Shown piece by piece: positions 12,238-23,012 of a DNA stretch of 64,000 nt. The notes below the pieces were generated by a model, which saw nothing but the letters and a program-made list of their open reading frames with translations, had not been told where the DNA came from and made no database searches. Positions within the stretch are counted from its first letter, which is position 1, and every line of letters starts with the position of its first letter. A program made the position numbers and the translations under genes. This DNA is from Pteria penguin (taxonomy: Eukaryota > Mollusca > Bivalvia > Pterioida > Pteriidae), in contig CM068583.1 in assembly GCA_035048485.1 (NCBI GenBank), forward strand, positions 19,071,341-19,135,340, written 5' to 3'.

Positions 12238-12889
12238 TGCTTCTCTTCCAGTATAGATGTTTATCATTGTATGCTCTAATATGACTTGATTTCTTTCCCA
12301 ATTTAGTCAATAGAATTCATCCAAGTGAACAAAAAGTCCATCGTTTACTAAACTCCGTCTATTCGTTTTATGAGAGTTTATAAACCGGTAGTAAGCAGGG
12401 GATGCGGGGTTGCAACCCCTTTGATCGAAAAATTTTGCCAACAAAGGTAATTTTCGCTAGGTTCAGGGCTTCAATCCCAACCCATCCTATCCTGACTGAA
12501 AAGCATTCATGACAGGTCGCAACCCCTTTTTCAAACATTTCTGCATTCGCCTAGTATAGATGCTTCGTTTCTGTCTACTAAAAGTAATGATGGTGGGTTT
12601 TGCCAGAGACCTGTATTATAGGTCTCTGGATTTTGCGATATAACTGAATCAGATTTATTACAATATCAGTTCTGACCCCGCTATATGACAAGATCCACCA
12701 CATGTAGAACAAGATATGGACAAGCCATGAATAGCACCACAAAAAGCTTCGTTCACACGACAGCTGCTGTACCGACTGAGAACGGTTAACTGAAGTCCCC
12801 ATACCCCTCGCCTGACTTCGGCCCTCTTTTTTAACTCTAAAACCTGGATCTGCCCCTGTATAAGACCTTAACTTAACATCTGGCTTCAT

Positions 12890-13560
12890 GCCTTACTGTT
12901 TTGTATTAATGACTTACTATTGCACTTCATAATGTGTTGTTATTACTTCATAACATGCTTTATTACTTCATAAAATACTTTAATGACTTCATAATGTAAT
13001 GTTTTGACTTCATAACATAATATTCACACTGCATAACGTACTTTTGTGACTTCATAGCGTAATGTTTTGACTTCATGACGTACTTTAATGACTTCATAAC
13101 ATACTATTTTGACTCCATAACGTATTTTTGTGACTTCATAACATAATGTTTTGACTTCATAACGTACTTTAATGACTTCATAACATACTATTTTGACTAC
13201 ATAACGTATTTTTGTGACTTCATAACGTAATGTTTTGACTTCATAACATACTATTTTGACTGCATTCCGTAATTTTGTGACTTCATAACGTAATGTTTTA
13301 CTTCATAACATACTTTGATGACTTCATAACATACTATTTTGACTCCATAACGTAATGTGTGATTTCATAACATAATGCTTTGACTTCATAACATATTATT
13401 TTGAATCCATAACGTATTTTTGTGACTTCATAACGTAATGTTTTGACTTCATAACATTCTATTTTGACTCCATAACATGCTTTTGTGACTTCATAACTTA
13501 ATGCTTTTACCTCATACCGCACTATTACGACTTCACATCATATTTGTTTGACTTCATATA
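12890..13560 (-). repeat. 21-bp minisatellite, right arm of the foldback element
   Basis: Reverse complement of the left-arm array: units such as cgtaatgttttgacttcataa. It has about 30 copies, slightly more than the left arm, so the arrays have changed length independently while the flanking arm sequence stayed nearly identical. Confidence 0.9.
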
Positions 13561-13959
13561 ATATAGAAACTACTTAATGGTATACTGTTTTGACGTCATG
13601 CTATTGTGAAATGACTATTTATTGTTAATAATGTAATCTTAAGACAGCTATGGCGTTCCATAATTAACAGTCGGATACATTTACCCACCTGGAGTGAATT
13701 TACAGGTAACATGTGAATATATTAAAATAGATCTTCACGTATACCACTACATAACACTTCACGTTTACTATAATTTAGTCTGAGATTGAGAGGTTACCAT
13801 GAGTGTGTTTTATAAGAATTGACACGGTATCGGTGAATCCCCTGTCAGAATCCGAATTCACCGCGAGGAGTAGCATTAACTGCACTGCCTTAACAGCAGA
13901 CATATTTTATTGTTGCGAGAGGGATTTCATCCATAAACCTAAAAACCTAGATGATACAA

Positions 13960-14345
13960 TGTATATTAACAATGGGGTTAATTGTCAAACACTGCAATGA
14001 TCCAGACAAGTGACTTTTCATGGATTATACCCCTCGGGATTTATCTTCAGATTCTAAGTAAAATCTTATTTTACGATCTTTTGTTTTAATATGTCTACTG
14101 ACTAAAGTGACAAACATAATTAAGATTGTGTCATCCATTTGTGGTTTTGCAGTGAATTCAAATGCATATCTTAGTGTAGTTACAATAATGTTAATAATAT
14201 TTTGGTAAAAATTTGCATTATTGCTTACGATAAAACCAAAGTCTTATCCCATAATACATTCGGAATCTCTCCGACCTCTTTTTATGAAAGGTTCGGGCAT
14301 TATGTAAAACTCGAAGCGGACACGTAAAGCCGGTTAACCCTGAAG
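13960..14345 (+). repeat. Dispersed repeat D
   Basis: Shares long stretches with the inverted copy at 29590-29925, for example ctcgggatttatcttcag, gataaaaccaaagtc and cattcggaatctct. It also resembles 1-130 plus 905-990. No coding capacity or terminal repeats noticed. A weaker inverted copy is at about 32790-32940. Confidence 0.75.
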
Positions 14346-15392
14346 GTATCAATGTAGCAATCATTTTCCATATGGCTACATGTTAATGGATAGAGTTTCT
14401 ACACAAAAGAGGATCATTTGAAGCTTCCTTTACATTTCAATACACAGAGAACCCCCCCACTAAAGTAAAAAAAACCCTATACTTCAGCGTGGCTTTTCAT
14501 TTTCAAAATTTGCCTTGTTTGAACTTACCCTCAGCCCGCAGAAAATGTGCTTGCTGAAAATACCTTGACCCTTGATATGAAAAAACTGACCCAATAAATA
14601 AATTTTAATATTGTTACCTGTCAACAGATAGACCATAAATAGCATTTCAATCAAAAAGATGAACCTGGCATTTATATCCACTCAGAAGCCTAGGATTTTC
14701 ATTCCAAGCAGGACTTGGGGTAGCCAAAACACTTACATGACTCCAGTCAAGGTCAATTGGTACATTGATACCTGAAGTTGAAAGGCAGATTATTGACTTT
14801 TATTTATTTATTTATTGACCCGTACTTCGGGTGAATAAAGCAAATAAATCGCATGAGGAAACGGCTTTCTTGGACATAAAAATTGAATAAAAGGTTGGAG
14901 GGAGCGTTAGACGGACAGATAGACATACGGACAGATAGATAGCGCCTAACTAAAATTCACAAATTACTTTCAGACTTTTGTCTGGTGACCTTCAATAGTC
15001 GGTATCGCAACTAAAATACTATCAAACAATTTTGTGGTGTCTTTTTGTGTGCGTATTCTTGTTGTTCTGCATATCCGTCTGACTCCTACGACTGAATAAT
15101 ACGTCCTCTTCTTTTATTCTGGAACTAGATTATAGACTAGATCGTTTTATTTTAGTATAGACCAGGTAAATAAGTTATCTGCTCGTGTTTAATTAGATAG
15201 TCCGAGGATGTGGGGGGAAATGGTAAAAAGGTTCTGCAATGTCGGTTAATCCTTGATATTCTTCTTGTTTGGTCAGTTGAGCATGGTAAGGTAAGGTAAA
15301 TCAAGCAGCTGTTGCGTGTATTGCCAACACTATAATATGTAGAAAACGGGAGATTTCTTTTTAAGGAAAGACAAATCTCCTTATTGAATCCT

Positions 15393-15571
15393 CCTATTGA
15401 GTCTTATCGTTAAACACAGTTATTTCCCATTTGGGACGGTATCTGAAGTAAAACAAGTATGACATCATCAATTTCCTATGAAAACGTCATTGATGGACCA
15501 TCATTTCTCTAAGTTTTAGATCGGTTTCCATAGAATTTGATGACGTCATAATTGTTTTATGTAAACAGGAG
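15393..15571. repeat. Palindromic MITE family M (decayed copy)
   Basis: Begins attgagtctt...cacagttatttcccat and continues ttgggacggtatctgaagta. Its inner half ends gatgacgtcataattgtttt. It matches the copies at 55091-55308 and 58424-59021, which keep both arms. Here the outer right arm is lost. Confidence 0.8.
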
Positions 15572-16095
15572 TAGTTCAAGTGTCACTCCCTGAGGAGTCG
15601 CAGATCTTATGAGTAAAATTTCGCCGACAATAAATAAACAGATAACAGATATACAAAGAAGATTAAGTAAAAGAGAATTATGTTCTAACAACTGAAATGA
15701 TTTTAAATAGTATTTAAAAATAGTTGAAAATGTATATTTGAAACATAATAACACACATTATCAACTCATGGACGCATTTACTAAGGTTGATATAATGTCA
15801 ATATAAACATACATGTACATGTATGTGAGTAACGTGAACACTCATCTTCTACAGTTACGACTCAATCCATATTAAATATATACATATTCAATCATATTAA
15901 CTGAACAATTTGAAAATGTCCATTGGCATACAGTATAAAAGGAGGTTCTTCTTTCATGTTGTGCAGTTAAAAATTACTTGAAATTGTCCATAAGTAACAA
16001 AAATAGCGATCGTCCGGATACACTGTCCGTCTGGATTTACCTTCCCGACTTATACTTGTAGCCTGATAGAAAGTGAGTTTGGAAGCAACGCATTT

Positions 16096-16188
16096 ACAAA
16101 ATTGTTCTTTTTATTGCTACAAAATTGTTCTTTTTATTGCTACAAAATTGTTCTTTTTATTGCTACAAAATTGTTCTTTTTATTGGTT
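16096..16188 (+). repeat. 23-bp tandem repeat, four copies
   Basis: Four nearly identical head-to-tail copies of acaaaattgttctttttatt plus gct. The last copy changes at its end. Confidence 0.95.
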
Positions 16189-17471
16189 TTTGAAAAAACA
16201 AATCTGTGACACGTGTTGGCCTTCCCTGTCCGTGTTCAACGTGATGTCATATTTATCTCTTCCCACAATATCCGAAGAGTTGGCTGTAAAATGATGTGCA
16301 GAGGATGTAGCTGGCCGGCAGGATAAATTTCTAGGCGTCTGATCTCAATATCATTTGATAATTTGTGTTTCCATTTACCACTTGCAATTGCCTCCGTCAT
16401 ACTGTTTACTAATATTGTCATGCTAATTTTGTCGTCTGAATTATCGTGGGTAGGTACTGAATGTGACCTCCATTTTCCGCTTGAGTGAACTAAGAAATTT
16501 TCTGAAAATGTACAAGTGGTACATCCATTACACTTATACCAGTGATATATCTTGGGATGAATTATCGCATGTTGTTGCCGCGTGGACTATTTATCTCGTT
16601 AGGATATTTCTTGTTTCTATTATAACTGAATACTATAAGAAATTGGGTCTGGAACTAGCTACATTGGAAGGGCTCGAAATGGTCAAAAATTTAGGGTCGT
16701 CAAATTGGCAAATTTAAAGAAAATCTGGACCACCTCCATTATATTTACTGAAATTTTGGGTTGCCTAAAGAGATTTTAAGTTGTTTTTGACGACAGGACG
16801 ACTGCTAAATTCGAATCCTGGAATTGGTATTGTGAATTGCACATATTTATATCATTATATCCATCTTTATAACAGGATAAACACATAATGTTGGAATACC
16901 TTGTACTCGGTCTGGTACTTTTCTTCACACTGCGGTATTATTTGCGAACGTTAATGATAGACCACTAATAAGGACGTCACGTGATGATCACCGGATGTGA
17001 CTCTGGTTTCGGTTTCATGTTGGCAAAGAAATTGGATTCGCTTGGCTTCACGGTGTTTGCTGGATGCTTGACCGAAAAAGGCGGTAAAGAACTGAAAAGT
17101 GAAATGTCAGACAGAGTACAAATTGTCCCTATTGACGTCACCAGCACAAAAAGCATCGAAGACGCCTTTAAGATCGTGAACAAGGCTCTTCCAATTAAGA
17201 AAAGTATATTTTAAAGAAATACTTTAATGCAGTGGTTAATTTTACCTTTTAAGATTCAAATGATATATTTGAAACCAAACATTATTTGTAGCTACACTTA
17301 TTCATGATGTTGTACATGTAACTACTTGTCCAAGGTAGTTTTATTTCACGAATGAGAATTGAGACGCATTTATCAAAAATAAAAAACACTTTCATAGTAC
17401 TTGTACGTAAATGAGTTGATGCTCGCATACAATTCCCACGTATGAAATTTTAATGCATAATCAACAAATGA

Positions 17472-17520
17472 TGGGGGGGGGGGGGGGGGGGTTGTTGTTG
17501 TTGGGGTTTTTTTTTGTTTG

Positions 17521-17551
<31 letters not shown>

Positions 17552-17576
17552 GATTTGTTTTTGATTTTTTTTTTAT
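17472..17576. repeat. Low-complexity G/T tract in SDR-B intron 1
   Basis: A run of about 20 G followed by (GTT)n and T-rich (tttgttttt) repeats, ending about 40 bp before exon 2. Such tracts are prone to length and assembly error. Confidence 0.9.
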
Positions 17577-18749
17577 ATTACAACATTTTTATTTGAAGTA
17601 TAATATTATATATCCAGGCTTATGGGGTCTTGTAAACAATGCTGGTATAGCTGGAGGAATAGGGCACGTTGAATGGATGACTCGAGAAGACTACCGTCAC
17701 ACAATGGACATTAATTGTTTTGGTATGGCAGAGACCAGCAGGGTGTTCTTACCATTGTTGGCAAAAGAAAAGGGACGCATTGTCGCTATAACAAGTATTA
17801 TGGGAAGGATTGCTGCAGTTAGCGCGCCATACGTCGCATCAAAGTTCGCTGCTGAGGGATACTGTGACTGCTTGAGGTAGAATCCGAATTCGTGCGGGCT
17901 GAATATGCTCTCTCGAGTTACTCATGCACAGTTGAGAATAAAAGTTTGGTTGAAGGACTATATTTATTCTTTTCCTTGCAATAAGATGCGAATCTTAGTT
18001 TTTTAAAATAGAATTTTTACATAGGTACAGATCTTTGGTAATTTCGGAAGCTTTTATTTGTAATAGACATTCAGCATTCATCAATAAAACTGAAATTTAT
18101 CCATAGATTTCCGAATAATCAGAAGATTTATTTTTTATATCTTTATTTTTTTTTTTTCAATTTTTATCTACACCTTGTTTTCATACAAATTTTATTTGTA
18201 TACAAATAAAAACTTGGTGTACAGTCACATGCAAATTATTCAATTTTCTGTGTAGCAAGCATTTTAATTCCGTAAGAACTAATCGTTCGAATTATAATTT
18301 GTTTCATAGGAGAAATGTGAGGAATATGGGGGTGACAGTGCATATTTTAGAACCCGGATTTTTTGCCACTAATATTACAAACACAGAAAGCGTTTCACGC
18401 AACATAGAACACCATTTTAACAATGCCAGCGCTTCTGTCCAGAAGTTCTTCGGAGAACAATACCGAAATAAGAGTGAGTTTTTTTAAAAGAATTAATGAT
18501 ACTATTTAGATACATTTCTCGGTATATTTCAGCATGTTATATATCTGAGACCACATCCTTTACATTATTTAGGAGACGAATAGCCAGTGCACTGCAATTT
18601 CGAATTTTAAAAGAATGTATATTGTACAAGCATATGTGCTTCAATCGGGCTTCATAAAAATACTGAGATTACGGATGAATAACAAGTTCCTAGGCTTTTA
18701 TTATTATTGTTTCTTAATATTATTATTTTTTGTTGGAGGGGGGTATTGT

Positions 18750-18996
18750 TTTGTTTTGTTTTACGTCACTTACATGGTGACGATATCTGCTTGATGCATT
18801 GAACAGTAATTTGGATCTATGAAACGAACACACACGCAGCAGTGATGCTCTACCACGTGCCATGTCTACCGTGATACAGGGCCTCGATTTTATTGTTCCA
18901 TTCAGAAGACAGGACACCGACAAACCGTCGTTCGGACTCGAATCTGGGACTTCTCACTCACGAGCGAAGCACTCAGCATATTGAGCGACGCCGGCT
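18750..18996 (-). repeat. SINE family A in SDR-B intron 3
   Basis: Minus-strand copy from tttacgtcacttacatggtg to the head end gcgacgccggct. Somewhat diverged in the middle. SDR-A has no SINE in the matching intron, which is only 155 bp against 969 bp here. Confidence 0.85.
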
Positions 18997-19774
18997 AAAG
19001 ATGACCAGTATTATAAAAAAAAAATGATTATAAACTCACTGTACTTTTTGCAGTATATCTAAAGCAGCATTTTCTAGCCATCTTGTCCGTAATTCCAAGA
19101 AAAATTACACCTGTTTTGATACTGCATGTACCGTGAAGTGTCACTGAACAATCAAAATACAGAGCCAATTACTTTGTTTTTCAGTAGAACTGCAAAAATA
19201 GAATAGAGATAGTGTTATCCCATCCCACCTCCTAAAAAAATGTTTATTAATTGGTAGGTTTTATTTTCTTAATTAAACGGTAAGATGTAATAAAGATTCG
19301 GTACAGGTAAATGTGAAAACGGATTTATTTGGCACCTAGAAATTAAGATCTATTATAGACCTTAATGAATAAATCAAAATTTCAGAACTTTTACTATGCA
19401 AACATGTTTCTTATAATAACATATACATTCATTTTATTTCAGTAATTGAGACAACATTCGAACGATTGCCGAAGATGGCATCTAAGGACACATACAAAGT
19501 TGTCAACGCCTATGTGCATGCGTTGTGCGCCAAATATCCCAAACATCGTTATGTTGTCGGCACGGACGCCAATATACTTTATCGCTTTTTGTGGCATGTT
19601 CCAGAATCCGTGTCAGATTACTTACTCACACTTCTTATGCCTCTTCCAGATGGCGTCAAATAAACGCAATAATTTTCAGCTTGGATTTAGTAGAATGGTA
19701 AACGCCATTTTACACAACAATTCAGATAGGGAAAACATAGTATGACCATGGACTATCATTTGGCCATAATCTTA

Positions 19775-19780
19775 AATAAA
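19775..19780 (+). terminator. Probable polyadenylation signal of SDR-B
   Basis: AATAAA 112 bp after the SDR-B stop codon, the same spacing as in SDR-A. Confidence 0.55.
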
Positions 19781-19991
19781 ATTCATAGCAAATGACCCGC
19801 TGTTTAATAATTTAAGAAAACAATTCATTGCAAGAAAAATGTTACATACGTCTGACTCAAGTCATGCGTTACTCTGGCTTCCTATCCTGGATTTTTGTTT
19901 CATACGACAAGTTCTAACCTTTGCTTTTAAACTAATATCTGGGGGAGGGAAACCCCGGAAATTTGATTGCATACTCTCAAGAAGAAGTCAT

Positions 19992-20083
19992 AATTATATT
20001 ATATTATATTATATTATATTATATTATATTATATTATATTATATTATATTATATTATATTATATTATATTATATTATATTATT
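19992..20083. repeat. (ATATT)n microsatellite
   Basis: About 18 uninterrupted copies of a 5-bp AT-only unit. It creates long chance frames of Tyr/Ile/Leu that are not genes. Confidence 0.97.
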
Positions 20084-20886
20084 ATCTAGTATATTTTGGT
20101 ACTATCAGTGTCTTACACGAAACAATGGAGAAAACAGGAACCTAGTATAGTTATGTACATATATACAGCGATGATATACCAAAGAAAACAATATTGTATG
20201 CTGACTATCTGTTTTATTATTATGTCCCCTTCCCCCTAGCCTGCGAACAAAGTTTGAGGGAGTATATAGGAATCTCTCTGTCTGTCTGTCTCTTTAACTT
20301 TAATCCCTTTCTGTCTCTGGATTGAAAGCTTCACACACAGACTCCCTATCAGGCAAGAATATGTCATATTGATTTGGAGGTCAAGGCCACTGAGCATGAA
20401 TAACTGGTTATGGTTTCCGGACCAAAAAAAGGAACCCCTTTATACCAATCAACGTGCAACTTCGTAAAAGACTTACCATGAGTCAAGGATGTTCATTATT
20501 GATTTGCAGGTCAAAAGGTCTAAGTCAGGGTTACAGCATGAACAACAGAATATGGCTCCTGATGATAATTTTTAAAAATTCCAGTACATCCATCGCTGTG
20601 GCATCACACACAGACTCTCCAACAGTCAAGGATGTGTCCTGTAGACCTGTTCACGGATCATGATAACTAAAGAGCTGTAATATTGGAAGGCAATTTTTCT
20701 TTCTGTTATTGGGGGGGGGGGGATGTTCTTTCTGTCTTAGGTTTTTTTTTTCCTGTTTACATATATAGACCAGAACGATTATTCAGCAGAAAATACATCT
20801 GTATTTGTTGGCGAATTTTAAATGCTTTTGTTGCGGAGTATTTTTTCGTTGACGTTATTTTTGAAGATGTAATATGTATTACATAA
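20084..20886. other. Intergenic, degenerate dispersed repeats
   Basis: No gene. About 20230-20660 contains tctgtctgtctgtctc and phrases such as aggtcaaggccactgagcatgaataa and aggtcaaaaggtctaagtca. These suggest a decayed tandem of a unit that includes aggtcaa. Weak resemblance to the repeat near 43850-44260 is possible but unproven. Confidence 0.4.
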
Positions 20887-21018
20887 GTCGTCAACTTACA
20901 CCAGTAGAAATCTACCATCTTCACCTTACACCTGTAGAAATTTAACATCGTCAACTTACACCTGTAGGAATATACCATCGTCAACTTACACCTGTAGGAA
21001 TCTATCATCGTCAACTTA
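20887..21018. repeat. 30-bp tandem repeat, about four copies
   Basis: Units built on gtcaacttacacctgtagga plus an (a)tctaccatc end, repeated head to tail four times with a partial fifth. Confidence 0.92.
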
Positions 21019-21039
21019 CGAAATGTTGACATTTCACTA

Positions 21040-21680
21040 ACAAGACACGAAAAATAAGACATTTGGTTGCTGACTATCCACTAACGTGACACGGAGGATA
21101 AAAGTAGATCGCTGTTACCTATTCATGAAGGAACTGGACAACTATAGACACTTCGCTACCGTCTATCTACTTACGAGTCACAAAACATTATGACATTTAG
21201 CTACTAAAGACACTTCGCTGCTGTCTATCTACTAACAAGACACGAAACATTTAGACATTTCGCTACTACAGACACTTTGCTGCTGTCTATCCACTAAAGA
21301 GACACGTAGTTGGTTGGTTGATTGGTGCTTTACGTCGCTTTCAACAATTTTTCAGTTATATCGCGACATGGAAGCAGGAGGTGAGCAACCTCTTAAACAT
21401 AGTGGCGCAACCCGGGAATCGAACCCGGATCGTCGGGGCCGCAAGCCAAGCGCTTAACCACTACACCAAGCCTGCCTCTAAAGAGACACGTAACATAATG
21501 ACACTTCACTAATAATGACACTTCGTTGTTATCTATCCACTAAGGAGACAAGGAATATACAGACACTTTGTAATTTAAGACGATTGGCTAAGTCTTTCCA
21601 CTAACGAGACACAAAAGATAAAGACATTCGCTAATTAAGAGATTCGCTGCTGCATATCTACCAACGAGACACGAAAAATA
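21040..21680. repeat. Degenerate tandem array, split by a SINE
   Basis: Imperfect units of roughly 60-70 bp sharing ctatccactaacgagacacg, gacatttcgcta and cacttcgctgctgtc. A family B SINE at 21309-21476 sits inside and its flanks duplicate 15 bp of the array. Confidence 0.8.
21309..21476 (-). repeat. tRNA-derived SINE, family B
   Basis: Minus-strand copy. The head at the right end (accactacaccaagcctgcc) carries a B-box-like gggaatcgaaccc. The tail at the left is ttggttggttgattggtg. It is flanked by a 15-bp direct repeat, ctaaagagacacgta, on both sides (ending 21308, and 21478-21492). That is direct evidence of insertion by target-primed reverse transcription. Confidence 0.93.
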
Positions 21681-21967
21681 AAAGCTTCTCGTTATAGGTC
21701 AAATATAATATTTGACGATAAAGGGAATTCGAAACATCTTCATCGACACCAAATCCTCTGCTAGGTTGAACGGAGTTAAAGACTGAGCTATAAGATAAAA
21801 ACTTGGGAACATTTCTAGTGTATTTGATTCGATCAATATTATGAGACATGATGGTGGGTTCTTCAAACGATGGGAATGTGAGTTATTTGAAGCATTATCA
21901 TTCCGTTGCCTTTTACCGCCGTCAAAGTATAACTGAATGCTATTGGATATCGACGATTGGGCGGTAT

Positions 21968-22161
<194 letters not shown>

Positions 22162-22165
22162 TTTA

Positions 22166-22417
22166 TTGTTTTTTGTTTAACATTACACCACGAACATTTC
22201 ACGTATATAATGACGGCATCTGCATGATGCGGGGCATACAAATTTTGACCTTTGCAACAGACCCACCCGAAGCAGTGAGGGATCTCTAACTTGCCATGCA
22301 TACCACGACACGGAGTCTCGGTTTTTACTGTCTAATCCGAAAGACAGGACACCGGCATAACCAGAGCGGGAATCGAACCCCGGCCTCCCGATCAGGAGTC
22401 CAGCGCGATACCACTAT
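22166..22417 (-). repeat. SINE family A, minus strand
   Basis: Runs from the tail (tgttttttgtttaacattac) to the head (tccagcgcgataccacta), with the B-box region seen as gggaatcgaaccccg. A short (TA)n patch follows. Confidence 0.9.
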
Positions 22418-23012
22418 ATATATATATATAACGATTTGTGGTTGTATAAACCTTTTTCTAGCCCCCCCCCCTTTCCTATCCCATTTGATATCGATGTAAC
22501 CTCTATGAGAGTTCCAATACATGTCGTACAAAAACGATCATGATTTCTTTTTAAATGTTATGAATCAATAAATAAGTGTTACATCGACCCCATTTTAATC
22601 AGACGATTATTTTTACACTTTAAATCTCCATACTTTCCCCAGTTTCGTTCACAACTAATCCTTTAAATTACAATAGAAATCAAGCCTGTTGTATTTCACC
22701 CACTTCTTTAAGATTAATAGGAGTTTTGTTCGTTTTATATATTTGTATTCACTCGTAGATTTAATTAATCCTGTAGTTCATGTACATTGCATTGCAGCAG
22801 TAAAGTGATTTATAATACATCTATGCTGTGCATTTCGAAAGTCGTTCCTCATACATAACGTGATTTTACATAATGGAAGAAAACTCTGATCAAATGGAGA
22901 TGCAGCAATGATTTCATCGATACTAAAATTCTAGCTCGATATAATGTAAGTCTCAAGTGCAATATAATGAAACTCCATTACCAGCTACACTTTCGTCGTT
23001 CGTAGATTTGTG
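22418..23012. other. Upstream region of the four-TM2 gene
   Basis: No gene or clear repeat beyond a short (TA)n and a run of C near 22465. It presumably holds the promoter and 5' UTR of the downstream gene. No TATA box or initiator is convincing. Confidence 0.35.

Larger units (their letters stand above)
9939..13667. mobile_element. Large foldback element bounded by TTAA
   Basis: Two arms of about 1.2 kb (9943-11140 and about 12305-13663) are reverse complements of each other. The outer ends are CTATGGAACGCCATAG on the left and, inverted, TTATGGAACGCCATAG on the right. Each end is itself a small hairpin (CTATGG ... CCATAG). TTAA flanks both sides (9939-9942 and 13664-13667), which looks like a target-site duplication. 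Identity stops just outside these points. Inside each arm an outer unique part of about 100 bp leads to a 21-bp minisatellite, then to a unique inner part. The loop of about 1.1 kb carries two SINE family A pieces in opposite orientation. No transposase was seen. TTAA duplication suggests piggyBac-type mobilisation, but the ends lack the usual piggyBac start. Confidence 0.8.
14346..16887. other. Intergenic region before SDR-B
   Basis: No gene seen. It contains a (TTTA)n patch near 14800, a decayed palindromic MITE at 15393-15571, a four-copy 23-bp tandem repeat at 16096-16188, and about 100 bp at 16490-16590 that recurs at 57245-57345. The rest is AT-rich with nothing recognisable. Confidence 0.5.
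16888..19663 (+). pseudogene. SDR-B: second SDR9C-type copy with two tandem stop codons in exon 1
   Basis: Exons 16888-17203, 17618-17876, 18310-18473 and 19443-19663 have exactly the same lengths and phases as SDR-A (316, 259, 164 and 221 bp), so this is a tandem duplicate. Codons 27-28 are TAA TAA (16966-16971) where SDR-A has TAT GAA, ending translation after 26 residues, just past the membrane anchor. Everything downstream is open and conserved: TGCDSGFG, NNAG, YVASK, EPGFF and the C-terminal RYVVGTDAN-like segment. An in-frame ATG at 16984 could start a protein of about 287 residues without the anchor and most of the first strand. It could be a young pseudogene, a re-initiated cytosolic form, or a sequencing or allelic difference. 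Exon 4 starts differently from SDR-A. Confidence 0.85.
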
